Source: Oreocharis arfaki (taxonomy: Eukaryota; Chordata; Aves; Passeriformes; Paramythiidae). From it: a DNA stretch of 64,000 bases. Every line of letters starts with the position of its first letter. The stretch's first letter is position 1. The stretch is from the NCBI GenBank assembly GCA_013398015.1, contig VZRR01009804.1, forward strand, positions 35,779 through 99,778. Direction: 5' to 3'. The position numbers were made by a program, and so were the translations under genes. Shown in pieces: positions 35,206 to 46,159 of the stretch. The notes beneath the pieces are model-generated. The model had not been told where the DNA came from, ran no database searches, and saw only the letters and a program-made list of their open reading frames with translations.

Positions 35206-36929
35206 GTCTCCAGGCCTAAGTGGCTGCTCCGACCAGCCCCGAATACTAATGGGAGCTGCATCCACACGGGAGCGAGGGATGAGTAAGCTGTCCCCAGCAA
35301 ACTCCCTTCCCGCTATTCCCATGTGCAGCTTTGCACAGAAAAATCTCCAACTCCCCCCTTGTGAGTAGCAGGTTTCTCTCTTCAGCCTCCTGAGCACCAT
35401 CCCCATGAGGGAAATGCCAGGACTGAGGGAACAGGTGCCAGTAGAAACCCACAGGCAGGTGGTTTCTGAGGACAGCTTTGAGCTGAGGCTGCTCGTGGGC
35501 TTGATGCAATTTAGAGACGCTGCCTTTGCTGTAAGCAGGGAGCAAAGGAGTTCTCTGGGCCCTTCCAGCCTGTCCCAGATGTGCCCAGTGCACAGCTGGG
35601 GAGGGTCTGGGACTCTGCAGTACCCCGAGGACCACCCTGTCCCACTGAGCAGGAGCCACTGGCACCAACCAGGCCCTGGCACCTCCCACCAGCTGCTTTT
35701 CCTTTAGCTCCAGAGCCCTGCAGCACCCACTGATTGACCAACGCCCTCTCCAAAACTTCTTGTGACCCAGCACTTCCCCACAGCCAAAGACAGGACTTTC
35801 TCTCACCAAATCCTCGAGCCAAACAGGCAAACAACTGGGAAGTCACGCAGAGGGAGCAGCTGCCCATTTGCTTGGCACATTTCCTCCTCTCTTTCATCTG
35901 CTCCCCCTCCCACACCTGCCCACAGCTTAGAAGGAGAAGCTCAGCTCAAGTGCTGAAAGCCAGGAGTCCTCCATGGGCCTTTATCCCTGCCACGGGTGGC
36001 TCCAGGGACCTTCCCCACGCTGTCCTTGCTCCCACACAACGCAGCGCCTGTTATTCCTGCCACATTCCCTGGAAGCGACCCCCCATGGGCTGTGCCAGGT
36101 GTGGTGACGTGTGGCACCCACCAGCATCCCGAGGTGGCCCAGGCACTGCCCACTGCTCCAGTGCCTGGCACACCAAGGCAGAGACCATTTAAACACATGG
36201 ATACAGCACAGAGCATTTCCAATGGTGGAGCTGTTTCCTGGACACCACTCCTGCCCAGGCAGGGCCCACGCTCAGGACTCCATCTCCCCACTCCACAAAA
36301 ACACACCCAATTTTCCTTTTACACAGAATTTCCACGTACTTGGGTAAAACTTGGTGTTCCTGCAGCAGTGAGTGTCTCCCAGCAGCAGCACAAACAGCCT
36401 CCGCACAGCACAGCTCCTGCAGCCCTGGGCTGTGAGGGGGCCACTCTGATTTGAAAGCTCTGGATTAGCCCAGTTATCCCCTGGTCCTAAGGACAAAACA
36501 CAGCTCGGGTGGGCAGCAGGGCTGGCTCCCACCTGGCAGCCCCTCCCCGAGCCGAGGAACCTGGCACGCACAGGTGCACCCGAGTTGGAGACAGGGCTCC
36601 AAACTAATTAGCACACGCACAGCCACTCATTACTATTATTACTATGCCATTATTAATTTCCCCACCTCTCATCTGCAGCTTTTCCGTGCCTTCGTTTCAA
36701 TCTGCTTCAGCATCAGGAGATGGAAATTAAACCCAGGCGTTTATCCCGGAGTCACGCAGCCCCCTCCCTCCTCCTCCCGTTCCACTGCACCCACTGCCCG
36801 CGCACCACAGGCTCCCAGTGTTCCCAGTTTGGGTCGGACTGGCACCCACAGCCCCATTTCACCCCTTGAATAGGGATTTGTTAACTCCAGGGCCGCAGCC
36901 AAACAGGAGAAGAGGATGCAGCCGCTGAG

Positions 36930-37150
36930 ATCTATTTGTTGGGAGTCATTAGCTACTCTGGGCGATCAATCTATTACCATAAACTTAAGCTTCCAGATTC
37001 TTTCATTTTAAATGAATTTTCACATCGTATTTCCAAACGAGCTCTGCCTCCAGTCAGCTCCCCTTTATCTAATAAAGCTATGCAAATATTTTGTTATATT
37101 TCAATGAAATATGTCAAAAAGTATTACCCAGTGCATTATCTCAGCATCAG
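36930..37150. promoter_or_regulatory. Candidate conserved enhancer with octamer site
   Basis: It holds TCATTAGCTACTC, GATCAATCTATTACC, ATTTTAAATGAATTTTCAC, ATCTAATAAAGC, a perfect octamer ATGCAAAT at 37080-37087, and TTATATTTCAATGAAATATG, which includes the small palindrome ATATTTCAATGAAATAT (arms 8, centre 1). Confidence 0.5.
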
Positions 37151-37350
37151 CGGGGAGCTCTGGTCCCTGCCGTGGGCAGGCTGTCACTCACTGGGCCCTG
37201 AGGTGACAGAGGACGAGTGTCCCCTGCCCCACCGCCACCTCTGTGAAGGTCACCTGGGGCAGGAAGTGCTGCCGTGAGCCCAGGGGGGCTCGGGGGGGCA
37301 AAAGGGACACGGTGCCATCGAGCACGCGCTGCCCTGCGCTCCCAGGGCAC

Positions 37351-37380
37351 GAGGTGGGAGGAGGTGGGAGGAGGTGGCAG
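37351..37380. repeat. 10-bp tandem repeat, 3 copies
   Basis: GAGGTGGGAG occurs twice in a row, then GAGGTGGCAG. The purine-rich strand could form triplex or G-quadruplex structures; that is inference. Confidence 0.85.
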
Positions 37381-37539
37381 CTGCCCCTGGCCAAAGGCTG
37401 GGGACACCTGGAGAAACACCTGGCTACCTTTGATGTGCAGCAGGGGCTGTTCTTCAGTCCTCGCCTCGACTCGTTACTGCCAAAGGACACCACGCGCCAA
37501 CCTCCCCCAGCCCCCTCTCCTGATCTCAGGACTCGCCTT

Positions 37540-38060
37540 TATAGATTTATTTTTTTAAAAGCACTTTTATATTTTTAATTGGTATTCTGCAAACTCAGAG
37601 CCTTCCCCAAGGAGCAGGGATGTTTGTCTTCAAAAAAGCCTTTCTTTTCCCAACAAATTTTTTCAAGTACAAATTTTGCTGGCACGGATGAATGAGCTGC
37701 CATGTGCCCCCCGTGACCTGCCTGGCTTGTCCCGTCCCCAGGCTGGCTGTGAGGGGGAGGAGAGGCAGCAATGCAGCATCCTTCCAGCAGTGAGCCCACC
37801 ACCCCTTGCCCTCCCCAGACCCCCAGGCACCTCCTGCCAGGCCCAAGGGTCCAGATCCCAGCTCGGCAAAGAGCCACCACTCCCCCTGCTCCCACTCTCC
37901 TGCGCTGGCACCAAATTAAATAACTGCAACTCCCTTTTTATTCTCCATTTGACAGTAACGTATTGCAAATGCAGCTGGTTTTGACATCCTAATATTCAGG
38001 CTTGTATCCCTTGGGATAAACACGTCATCTGTTATCTGAGCAAATGATTTGTACCGGGAC
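37540..38060. promoter_or_regulatory. Two candidate islands separated by GC-rich sequence
   Basis: Left part (37540-37690): GATTTATTTTTTTAAAAGC, TTTTTAATTGGTATTC, CAACAAATTTTTTCAAG. Right part (37905-38060): CCAAATTAAATAACTGC, CTCCATTTGACAGTAACG (TALE-type TTGACAG), CTAATATTCAGGC and GAGCAAATGATTTG. Confidence 0.4.
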
Positions 38061-38278
38061 AGCAGGGAGCAGGGAAGTGGAGCAGACAGGCAGAGTGGGG
38101 CCGGGGCAGAGTGCGGTGCCCAGCCCGGCCGTGCTCCTGATCGGGGCTGGCACAACATCCCCGTGTCCTCTCCCACCAGCAAAGGATGTCCCTGTTCCCC
38201 GAGCACGGGGTTAACCAGCTTTTTTCTCTCTGCCCTGGGCCACATCCTTCCCAGGGAAGTGCTGACAGCTGGGACCCC

Positions 38279-38330
38279 GGGCACGGCACACAGGGCACGG
38301 CACACAGGGCATGGCACACAGGGCACGGCC
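38279..38330. repeat. 14-bp minisatellite, 3.7 copies
   Basis: The unit GGGCACGGCACACA is repeated at 38279, 38293, 38307 (one C to T change) and partly at 38321. Copies are nearly identical, suggesting recent expansion and likely length variation between individuals. Confidence 0.9.
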
Positions 38331-39529
38331 GAGCACTCAGGGTGGCTGCTGCCATTAGCAGGGTGGTGGCCCAGCTCTGGCTCCTGTCCCTCCTCAAGCC
38401 CTGCCTGCCTGCCTGTGACCCACTGGAAAGGCAGCCAGGACATCCGTGGTGTCACACAGCCCACGGCACACGCCCTGTCTGGCCAGCCAAGGGCTGGCGT
38501 TTCCCTGAGGTCACTCTCTCATCCACGCGGCCACAACGTGTCTGTCACCAGGCTGATTTTATTAGGCACGATCTCAAATGTTTATTTCCTTTCAGTGATG
38601 AGCAAATTGGAAGGGTCTCAGATCTGTTTTTCACGCACTTGTAGTGAAAAAAGGCAGAGCGGGACTCAATTCCCTGTGGAGCGTTAGGATCTGTGGGAGA
38701 CAACGACGGGCACAGGGCTGGGAGACCAAAGGGATCCGTCTGCCATACCCAGCAGGAGCCTGGAGCAGAGGGTGGCTCGTGCTTGGTCCCCGCAGGGCAG
38801 TGGGCAGTGGAGTGTCCGTGTTCCACGGGTGCAGAGCCCTCGTGGGCAGGCGCAGGGCAGCGGGGAGCACTGGGAATCCCAGCCGTGGCTTCTCCTGCGC
38901 GGTCCCTTTCAGGCTGTAACAGCGCCGTGCACTCAGCACTGCTGCCCGTGAACAGCTTCGCAGGGCTTAGGTGATATCAAAACCCCATTGATTGTTGTGC
39001 TCTGTGTTTAAGGAATAAAAGTGGTGCAGCTTTCCCAGAAATCCTTTGAGCAGCGAGGCACAACTGTGGCTCGGGGCTGAGTGCACAGCAAACGTAGGGG
39101 TTTATTTCTCTTCCCAACACAGCTCTGGACTTGCTCTGCAGAGAGAAATTATTGTGGATGTTATTTAATCCAAGGCAGGAGCTGATTCCTGACTATCTGA
39201 CCTCCTGCTGCACTCAATAGCCGCCCTCCCACCGGCTCTAATCCAGATATCCGTGCAGTGCCCCCAGCGCCCCGCTCCAGCTCCCTCACCTGCAGATCCA
39301 CCGGCATCCCCCAGCCTGTGCCAGTGCCAGGGGCTGCAGGACCTGATCCCACCTGGGCTCCTCATCCACCAGGAGCATCCTGGAAGCTGCCAGGCATCCC
39401 CAGCCCAGGCTCCTCACAGGGGACTTCGGGGCTGAGATGATTTCACCCCAAACTCCCCATCCTTCCACCCCGCACTGCCACCTCTCACCTCTCCCTCCCC
39501 ACCAGGCACCAGTCTCAGAGGTGGAATTC

Positions 39530-39800
39530 GTCACGAGGCTTGAAGGTTTATGCTAAAATCTTCAGGAAGAGGCTTGGTGCCTGTGAATATTCCGTAGGAG
39601 GAGATGGATTAGTGACTGAGACATATCTGAAGGGATTTGTGAGGAATTATTTATGGTGGTAACAAGTAAGCACTCATTTAGCTTATATTATACATTATCC
39701 AAACAAGGCGTTGAGCTCTGGAAGTTAAGGCAGTAATGCCACTCCAAATTAAATTCATCAGTGCCTTAATTAAGATCTATATTTAGTTGTTAATTACGGG
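39530..39800. promoter_or_regulatory. Candidate conserved enhancer
   Basis: AT-rich with TTTATGCTAAAATC, TGTGAATATTCCG, GAATTATTTATGGTGGTAAC, TTAGCTTATATTATACATTA, AAATTAAATTCATCAGTGCC and TTAATTAAG, ending TTGTTAATTACGGGG. A CpG-rich strip (39795-39920) follows at once. Confidence 0.48.
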
Positions 39801-39969
39801 GAGCGGAGCAGAGGGTGAGATGCTGCGCGGGGAGCGGCGCTGCGAGCGAGGAGCGCGCGGTGGGATGGGGTTTGGGAGGGAAAAGGGAACTGGAAACCCC
39901 GGGAAGAGGCGAGCGGACACAGCTCCCCTCTCCCGCCTCCCCTGCGCCCACCTCACCAGAGGCTAGAGC

Positions 39970-40095
39970 TGGCTTTGATCCCCGAAATCAAACCCCTGTC
40001 TGATGGGTGACTCGATGTTATGCTAATCCGGGTTGATTGAGCTGAGATAATTACACTTCATCCAGGTTTCCTGGGAGTTTTGAATAAATATTGAT
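39970..40095. promoter_or_regulatory. Candidate element with TCF-like and homeodomain-like sites
   Basis: GGCTTTGATCCCC and GAAATCAAACCC (TCF/LEF-like CTTTGATC type), GTTATGCTAATCCGGG, GGTTGATTGAGC, GATAATTACAC and GAATAAATATTGATGC in 125 bp. Confidence 0.42.
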
Positions 40096-40519
40096 GCACA
40101 GCTGTCCCCCCGCTCAGGTACCTGTGCTGGAGAGCTCTCTGCCTGCTCCGGGCTTGCCTTGGGCCGCTGGATGGGCTGGGAATGGGACCAGTGGTGGGAC
40201 AGGGAACACTGGTATCCACCAGTGGCCCTCCTGGCATAGGAATCGCATCCAAGCTCCCTTTCAAGGGGCTGTGGGCTCATTTTGCCTTTGCCTTATCCAG
40301 AACAGCACAGCACCTGGCCTGGGGGCCCTGTCTGTCCTCCCTAACCTGCAGAACCTTCACCAAGGTGTTTTCCAGGGCCATCCATGCCCAGGATGCTGCG
40401 GGAGAGGCACCAGGACCTTGGGCCTGTATCCCTGGGATGGGCGAGGCGCAGCTGGAGCCTGTGGCCAGGAGCCATCTGAGCTGCCTCGGGAGCAGGAGAC
40501 ACGAGAAAACAAGGAAATC

Positions 40520-40600
40520 AAATTATACATTCCTGGGAAGCATTTATAAGCTGTGTGCATTCTTTAATCTTAATTAGAAATCTTAGCAGCTCCTGCCGGC
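40520..40600. promoter_or_regulatory. Short AT-rich patch
   Basis: CAAATTATACATTCC, CATTTATAAGC, CTTTAATCTTAATTAGAAAT. Small but clearly AT-rich. Confidence 0.32.
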
Positions 40601-41557
40601 TCTGTAACCAGCGCTGGAGCGAGGCTGACCCTCATCGTGCTCACCTTGAGAGTCTGGAGCAGGTGCTGGAGGAGGGAGCTGGGGATGGAGCTCCGTGTGC
40701 TGGGGCAGCCTGGGGGTGCAGAGCCGGGATCGGAGCGGAGCAGAGAGGAATGATGAGTGTGCACTGAGCTCTAACCGAGCATCCCGCTCTGACAATTCCA
40801 GCAGCCCCTGATCATCGCCTCGCTTGGCTCAGTAACGTCCCCGATTGCGATAAATGTGATTTCCTGGTGCCCCGTGAGAGCGGGCAGCTCGGGGGGCAGC
40901 ACCGGGCACTGACAGGGGAGAAAACGGATGCCGGTGCCACTGGAGAGCCTGGGCTTGCTGGGAAACCGGTGGCTGAATGTGCGTTCCCTGGCAAACACGC
41001 TGTCCTGTCCGCATGCCCTCAGCGCACAGCGTCCTCCCCCAGGCCGTGAGCGGCGGTGCTCCCCGGCTCTTCATTAGCGTCAGGATAAACAGCCGCTCGT
41101 TTGCTCAGCGCCGTCCAGCTCGAGCTGAGCAAACTTGGAGAGGGCTGGGCAAACAGGGAGCTGCTGGCCCGGTCCGCAGGGTCACTGCTGCGGGAGAGCT
41201 GTGCCAAAAGCCCCGCAGCCCGGCGGGACCCGGGCTGTGCAGGACACTGCTCTGTGGGTCCCCCTGCAGCAGCACAGAGCCCCCTCTGCAGCCCTCCAGC
41301 TCAGCCCCGCTTCTTCCCGTTTGATTCCCACACTGGGATGATGGAAGGGAAGTCTGGGGGGGGGCAGGAGGGGCTGGCAGAGCCCCTGTACAGTGCCTGC
41401 AGCAGTGGTGGAGAAAGGAACGCAGTCCTGCCTCCCCCCTCGTCCAGGGGGCTCATATGCACCATCATTCCCATATTTTGGATGTCTTCCAGGGCTTTTT
41501 GCTCTGCCAACCCCTTCCCACTGTGAGCTGCGTGCTTCCCAGCCCAGCCCCTGTGCG

Positions 41558-41596
41558 TATCTATATATATTTATATATTTATGTGTGTGTGTGTAT
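41558..41596. repeat. TA/TG compound microsatellite
   Basis: Interrupted TA repeats run into a short (TG)n tract. It lies 160 bp left of the best CR1 copy. Confidence 0.88.
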
Positions 41597-41757
41597 GCAG
41601 CAGGCACATTCCCAGCGAACACAAACAAACAGAGCTCTCTCTATTTGTACACAGAGGAGGAAGCGCTTCCCGCCTGCCTGTGGCTGGGGCAGGAGCTGGG
41701 TGGGAGTGGTGCTGGGACAGTTCTGGTCTGCTGGCCACCCCCAGTGGGGACTGGTTT

Positions 41758-41993
41758 TGTAGAATCGAAGAATCCCAGACTGGTTTGGGTTGGAAGGGAC
41801 TTAAAGCCCATCCAGTGCCACCCCTGCCATGGGCAGGGACACCTCCCACTGTCCCAGGCTGCTCCAAGCCTCGTCCAGCCTGGCCTTGGACACTGCCAGG
41901 GATCCAGGGGCAGCCACAGCTGTTCTGGGCACCCTGTGCCAGGGCCTGCCCACCCTCCAAGTAAAGAATTTTTTCCTAGTATTTTTTCCCTGG
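41758..41993 (-). mobile_element. CR1 LINE, 5'-truncated 3' end
   Basis: The stretch starts with the AGAATC-type terminal repeat and then reads GGTTTGGGTTGGAAGGGACT, CATGGGCAGGGACACCTCCC, CCAGCCTGGCCTTGGACACT and AAGAATTTTTTCCTAGTATT. These are the antisense of the avian CR1 3' end, so the element lies on the minus strand. It is the best-preserved copy in the window, and only the last 235 bp or so are present, typical of CR1 truncation. No coding capacity remains. Confidence 0.93.
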
Positions 41994-42079
41994 GAGATGC
42001 CACCGGGATGGGCAGCCCTGATGCCATCATGGCTCTGCTGGGCGCTGGCTGCTGCTCCGAATTCTACCCTTTCTTTCAA

Positions 42080-42290
42080 GCCTGGGAGTAAACAAAGCAG
42101 TGCTAATAAATGAGAGGCACCATCCCGGCACTCCTCGTGTAATTGCAGTTATTTAATAACCTCCTAGTGACTTAAGCAAGGCAGCCAAAAATCCTTCCCT
42201 GTGAGGGGACAGCGCTGGGGCGCCACATCCTGCATTGCTGCTCACAACTGCTAATGAGCAATAAAGGCCGAGTTTTAGCAATAATTAAAC
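42080..42290. promoter_or_regulatory. Candidate regulatory island next to a CR1 copy
   Basis: GGAGTAAACAAAGCAG (FOX-like), GCTAATAAATGAG, GTAATTGCAGTTATTTAATA, GCTAATGAGCAATAAAGG and GCAATAATTAAACC. It begins about 90 bp after the CR1 end. Confidence 0.38.
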
Positions 42291-42724
42291 CTCCCAAGGG
42301 CTCCCACATCCTCGGTGCTGACTGCAGCCACCCTGCACGGGGAAGGGAAGCAGTGCCACCCGTGCCATGCCTCCTGGGTCACACACAAGGTGCTGGTGCA
42401 TCCATGGCTGCCAGAGCACTGACCTCGTGACACCGTGCCCTGCCAGAGCCCGGCTCCCCGCCTGGTTTGTTTTATCAAGCGCCTTCAGCACAAGCAGCAC
42501 TCGCAGCTCTGCTGTGCTCCATCGATCGGATCTCTCAGAAACGCACGGACTAATTAAGTGGTGTCCCTCCCTGCCTGCCGCGGCCGGAGCGCTGCAGGGA
42601 GGCTGAGCAGGACCCACCCGGTGCCACCGTCCCTGGTGTGTGCAGTGCCCTGTGGCATAGGGTGTCACCAGGACCCCCCCGGGCACGCCATACTGTCCCC
42701 TCCAAATGGAGCAGGGGAAGGCGG

Positions 42725-43045
42725 GATGATTTGTTGACATCTCTGCTTCTGGTCACGATAAAAATAAATAAATAAGGGGGGAGAAAAATCCCTGTGAACA
42801 TGAGTAATGGCCCAGGAATGAGCAACCCGAGATAAAACTGAATAATAACATGTCAAAAACTACACGATGTGGGTTTTTATTCCCCAGCGGAGTTTCCTTC
42901 CTGCTAATCCATCACTGTAGAAGATGCAAGATTACTGCTTTCACAAAAAACTCCGGGAGATAAATGTGAGTAAATTAGGGTTTATTATATTATTTAGGGC
43001 AATATAATTTCAAAAGTTCCTTTATTAAATTATTTATGCCCCTGG
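42725..43045. promoter_or_regulatory. Candidate conserved enhancer beside a CpG island
   Basis: It contains AAAAATAAATAAATAAGG, GATAAAACTGAATAATAACA, GGGTTTTTATTCCCC, GCTAATCCATCAC (OTX-like TAATCC), TAAATTAGGGTTTATTATAT and TTATTAAATTATTTATGCCC. It ends 250 bp before the CpG island at 43290, a layout expected for an enhancer or promoter pair. Confidence 0.48.
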
Positions 43046-43289
43046 AGGTGGCTCGGCTGGGCAGTGGCCCTCCCTGGTGGCATCCTCCTGTGCCGGGTGG
43101 CCGCGGTGGTGGGTGAGGCGGGGACAGCGGCGGTGACAGCCATCGTGTCCCGTCAGCAGGAATGCCATCCTGGAAGGACCCATGGAGCACCGTCCTGCCT
43201 GGCTCCTGCTCGGCAGCCCCCGAGGGGTGACACCCCTGAGACCCCAGGCAGGGGCAGCAGCGCCCCGGGCCCCCCCACACCACTGAACG

Positions 43290-44200
43290 CGCCACACGCG
43301 GACGTGCCCCCGTCCCGCTCCCACTCCCGCTGGCGCTTAAACAAGGAGCCAGGCGCTTTTCTGGAAATTGCCGCAAGATTACAGCCCCATCCATAATGAA
43401 AGGCTTGTCCTCCGGAGGGGAGGCCGGCAGGAGCCAGCCGTCCTGCTGCAAGACGAATGTAGCCTGTGTTTAAATCCGGCGGCGGAGGCTCTCGCCCGTG
43501 CGCGGCCTCTCCGTCAGCGCACGGAGAGGTCAGGGCCGGCAGGGAATGGACGGAGCCCCCGGGAGCGGACAGGTGAGGCAGGCAGGGACAGGTGAGCTTT
43601 GTCGCGGCGGAGAGCGGAGGCTGCGGGCAGGAATTCGGCGGGAGCAGCCCCGCTGCTCTTTGCCGGGACAGCTCTGTTCCCCCAGGCCAGCGGCGTCCCC
43701 GAGCATCCCGGATGGGAGCGCCGCGCATCCCGCGGGAGCTGGGCAGCGCTGCAAGGCAGCAGGGCTCACTCTGGCCCCGGGCATCCATCACCCACGATCC
43801 CCAGATGGCTGCCGGAGCCAGGCGCTGTCAGAGGGAACGGGCACGGCTCAGCCAGGAGCGGCGAGCGGAGCTGCCGGGGACGGATGGAGGGAGGAACCCT
43901 GCACCGGCGAGGACACGGAGCCCGCCGTGCCGGCAGCCCCCCGAGAGGCTGCGGTGCTTGCACGGCCACTCCCTGCCCGGCAGCACCGCGATGGCCCCGA
44001 GCACCCAGCACAGCCCCGCGGCCGCGCCCGCTCCCCGTCCCTGCTGGCACCGGCACCGGAGCCGAGTACCCGGCCACGCCAGGCCCGCCGCGGGCTCCTG
44101 GGCGCCGGGAGCTGCCGTGGCATCCCTGCTCGTTAGCTCCCGGCCCCGCCAGCCGGCTAACGAGGCCGGAGCTGACAGAGGAGGATTACCCGCTCCCAGG
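43290..44200. promoter_or_regulatory. CpG island in the gene desert, possible promoter of an unannotated transcript
   Basis: CpG dinucleotides are dense over about 900 bp (for example GGCGGCGGAGG, GCGCGGCCTC, GTCGCGGCGGAGAGCGG, GCCGCGCATCCCGCGGG), while the flanks are CpG-poor. No known protein matches its long open frames, which are expected from GC-rich stop-poor sequence. Two CAG|GTGAG splice-donor matches on the plus strand lie at 43573 and 43592. A hairpin with 8-bp arms (CCTCTCCG and CGGAGAGG) lies at 43506-43529. It abuts an AT-rich putative enhancer on the left (42725-43045). A CpG-island promoter for a long noncoding RNA is the most natural reading but is inferred. Confidence 0.55.
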
Positions 44201-44204
44201 AAGC

Positions 44205-44350
44205 CGGCGTGATTGTGTTTACTCCAGAACCTGGGCCGATTTACTTGTCGGTGCGCATCATTAATCTTCTTCTACAATCCCTTCCCCATCTGCTCCCACT
44301 TTTTAATGAACTGCCACTTGCCACACTCAATAAAATCAACGCTTTCCCGG
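44205..44350. promoter_or_regulatory. Candidate regulatory island at the right edge of the CpG island
   Basis: GATTGTGTTTACTCC, GATTTACTTG, GCGCATCATTAATCTTC, CTTTTTAATGAACTGCC and CAATAAAATCAACGC. Confidence 0.4.
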
Positions 44351-44569
44351 GATCGCAGCAAGAGGGGAAGCAAGAGGCAAGGCAGGGAGGGAGGGATGGA
44401 GATAAAGAGATGCACTTTGCTTTGGGAAGGTGTTTTCTCATATACATGGGCAAACAGAGCGCAGCAGCTCTCCCTGAGACACTTTTGGCTGCCTTGCCCC
44501 GAGCCAGTCACAAATAACCACATCAGACTGCGCCGAACGCGAGCCGTACAATGCTGAGTGTCAGCCCAA

Positions 44570-44850
44570 GTTTGATCCCAGCTCTGCTGTTCTACACAAT
44601 TATTTTCAGCGCATCAATACTGCAGGCGGCACCGAGATTGTAGTTTTCCAGCTTGCTGGCAGCTCTGGGGATTCATCCGATATCAGGCTATTACCTTCTG
44701 ATTACTTTCCTTGGCAGCCAACCCGTTTGGAGCTGGCAAATAAACAATAGGGAAGAGTGTGATGGGGAGCTTAGCTTTCAAATTACACTTTTCAATCATT
44801 TGTCACACCAAAGGTATAATGAGTGTTTCATACAAAACTCAAAAGGCTGC
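44570..44850. promoter_or_regulatory. Candidate conserved enhancer
   Basis: CACAATTATTTTCAGCGCAT, GATATCAGGCTATTACC, CTGATTACTTTCC, GCAAATAAACAATAGGG (FOX/SOX), CAAATTACAC, TTCAATCATTTGTC and GGTATAATGAG over 280 bp. Confidence 0.43.
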
Positions 44851-45124
44851 GGGGCTGGTGGGGGGGCTTCACTTAATGTGGAGGCCGCCGGGTTTGGGTG
44901 GAGCTCAGAAACTTCATTTCCATTTCTCGGGATTTTTGTTTGTGGCCGCGGCCAGCCCAGCTGGGCAGGACCTGTTGGAAAAGCTCCGTGCTGGGGAAAA
45001 GAGCCGGAAAGCCCAGGGAAGGGGAAGGACAGGACAGATGCCATCCCAACACACCTGCAGGGACCCCCCTGTCCCTGGAGACGGCGAGGATCGCTGCACC
45101 TGCACTAATCCCTCAGCACTTGTT

Positions 45125-45270
45125 CCTTAACATTACTCGGGATCAGAGAATCTCATGTAAATGTGGATCTAATGTAGAAATCCATACGAGCCATTGGGCG
45201 CTAATGAAATGCCATCGTTCTATTGATAGCCTCGGTGTTTATTGCTCGCTGCAATTAGCGCCGAGCCCTC
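45125..45270. promoter_or_regulatory. Candidate regulatory island
   Basis: TTAACATTACTCGGG, CATGTAAATGTGG, ATCTAATGTAG, GCGCTAATGAAATGCC, CTATTGATAGCC, GTGTTTATTGCTC and GCAATTAGCGCC. Several TAAT cores at short spacing. Confidence 0.42.
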
Positions 45271-45891
45271 ACTGCCGGGGCACTGCCCCTCGCTCGGAGC
45301 ATCCCCTGCCCCTTCCCACCTCCCGCCCTGCACAAAGTTTCCTGCGGCACACTCGGAGAAGAAGCTGCTTAGGGAGCCAGGAAGCTGCTGCCTCGCCCTC
45401 AGCATCCTCCCCCGAGCTGTTTCAGCCCTGTCTCCTCCTCAGGCTCGCAGTCCCACTGCCCACATGTCAGACGAGAGCAAGGAATAGAAATCGCTCCTTA
45501 AAGTTCACAACCCGTCACTCTGGCTTTCAGAAATACAAGCAAAAATGGCAAAGCAGTAGGGGGAAAATCCATTTCTTTCGAGATGATCTTTCCCTGGAAC
45601 ATGTCCTGTTGATCTGCAGTCAGAGAAAGGCGAGTGTGTTTGTCTGAGATAGGGGAATCAGATCTGTCTGAACTCTCCTCTGCTCCAAACTCCCCCCTTC
45701 AAAAGAGTTTGTATAAAAAGAAAAGCCTTGAGAGAGCAATCTCTCCTGTTCCAAGACCTTTCCTTTGGGAACGTGCCCCCAGAGGGAGGACCAGCCCTCC
45801 TGTCTCTCTCCTGTGCATGTGGGAACAGAAGGCTGCATCTGGCAACATCCCCGGCAGTGCAGGCAGGACCAGGCTCTCCCCGGCTGGTTTT

Positions 45892-45971
45892 GGGCTGGAT
45901 GATGTGACCCCAGAAGCACTGGGGGTGTTTGGGGCAGGATGCTGTGACCCCAAAAGCACGGGGGCCGCACG
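45892..45971. repeat. Imperfect 40-bp tandem duplication
   Basis: Two adjacent copies share GGATGMTGTGACCCCARAAG and GCAC followed by a G-run. The period is 40 bp and the copies differ by several substitutions plus a small indel. Confidence 0.75.
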
Positions 45972-46159
45972 AGGGACTGCGGTGACCTGTTGCATCCCGC
46001 CGTGTGGCTGAGCTGAGCACTGGCAGGAGGCAAAAAGAGCCTTTATTCCTACGGGGATAAAAGGACTTCGCAGGGACACCTCTGGCTGCCGCGGCTCCTG
46101 GGGTACCAGCACAGCAGTGTGGGACAGAGACAGCCCATAGGGCCAACACTCGCAGCGTC

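Larger units (their letters stand above)
31621..36929. other. GC-rich intergenic block, no gene seen
   Basis: No gene outside the islands and the CR1 copy. A C-rich run at 33189-33212 could form i-motif or G-quadruplex on the opposite strand. A small TTATTA patch lies at 36600-36660. Confidence 0.6.
38061..42079. other. Mixed intergenic block, no gene seen
   Basis: Holds the 14-bp minisatellite, the islands at 39530-40095, a G-run at 41356-41365, the compound microsatellite and the best CR1 copy. Small AT patches at 38550-38690 and 38960-39040. No protein recognised. Confidence 0.6.

Noticed and set aside
43290..44200. Long open frames (212 and 221 codons) in the CpG island
   Set aside because: Ala/Arg/Pro/Gly-rich products as expected from high GC; several overlapping frames; no domain.
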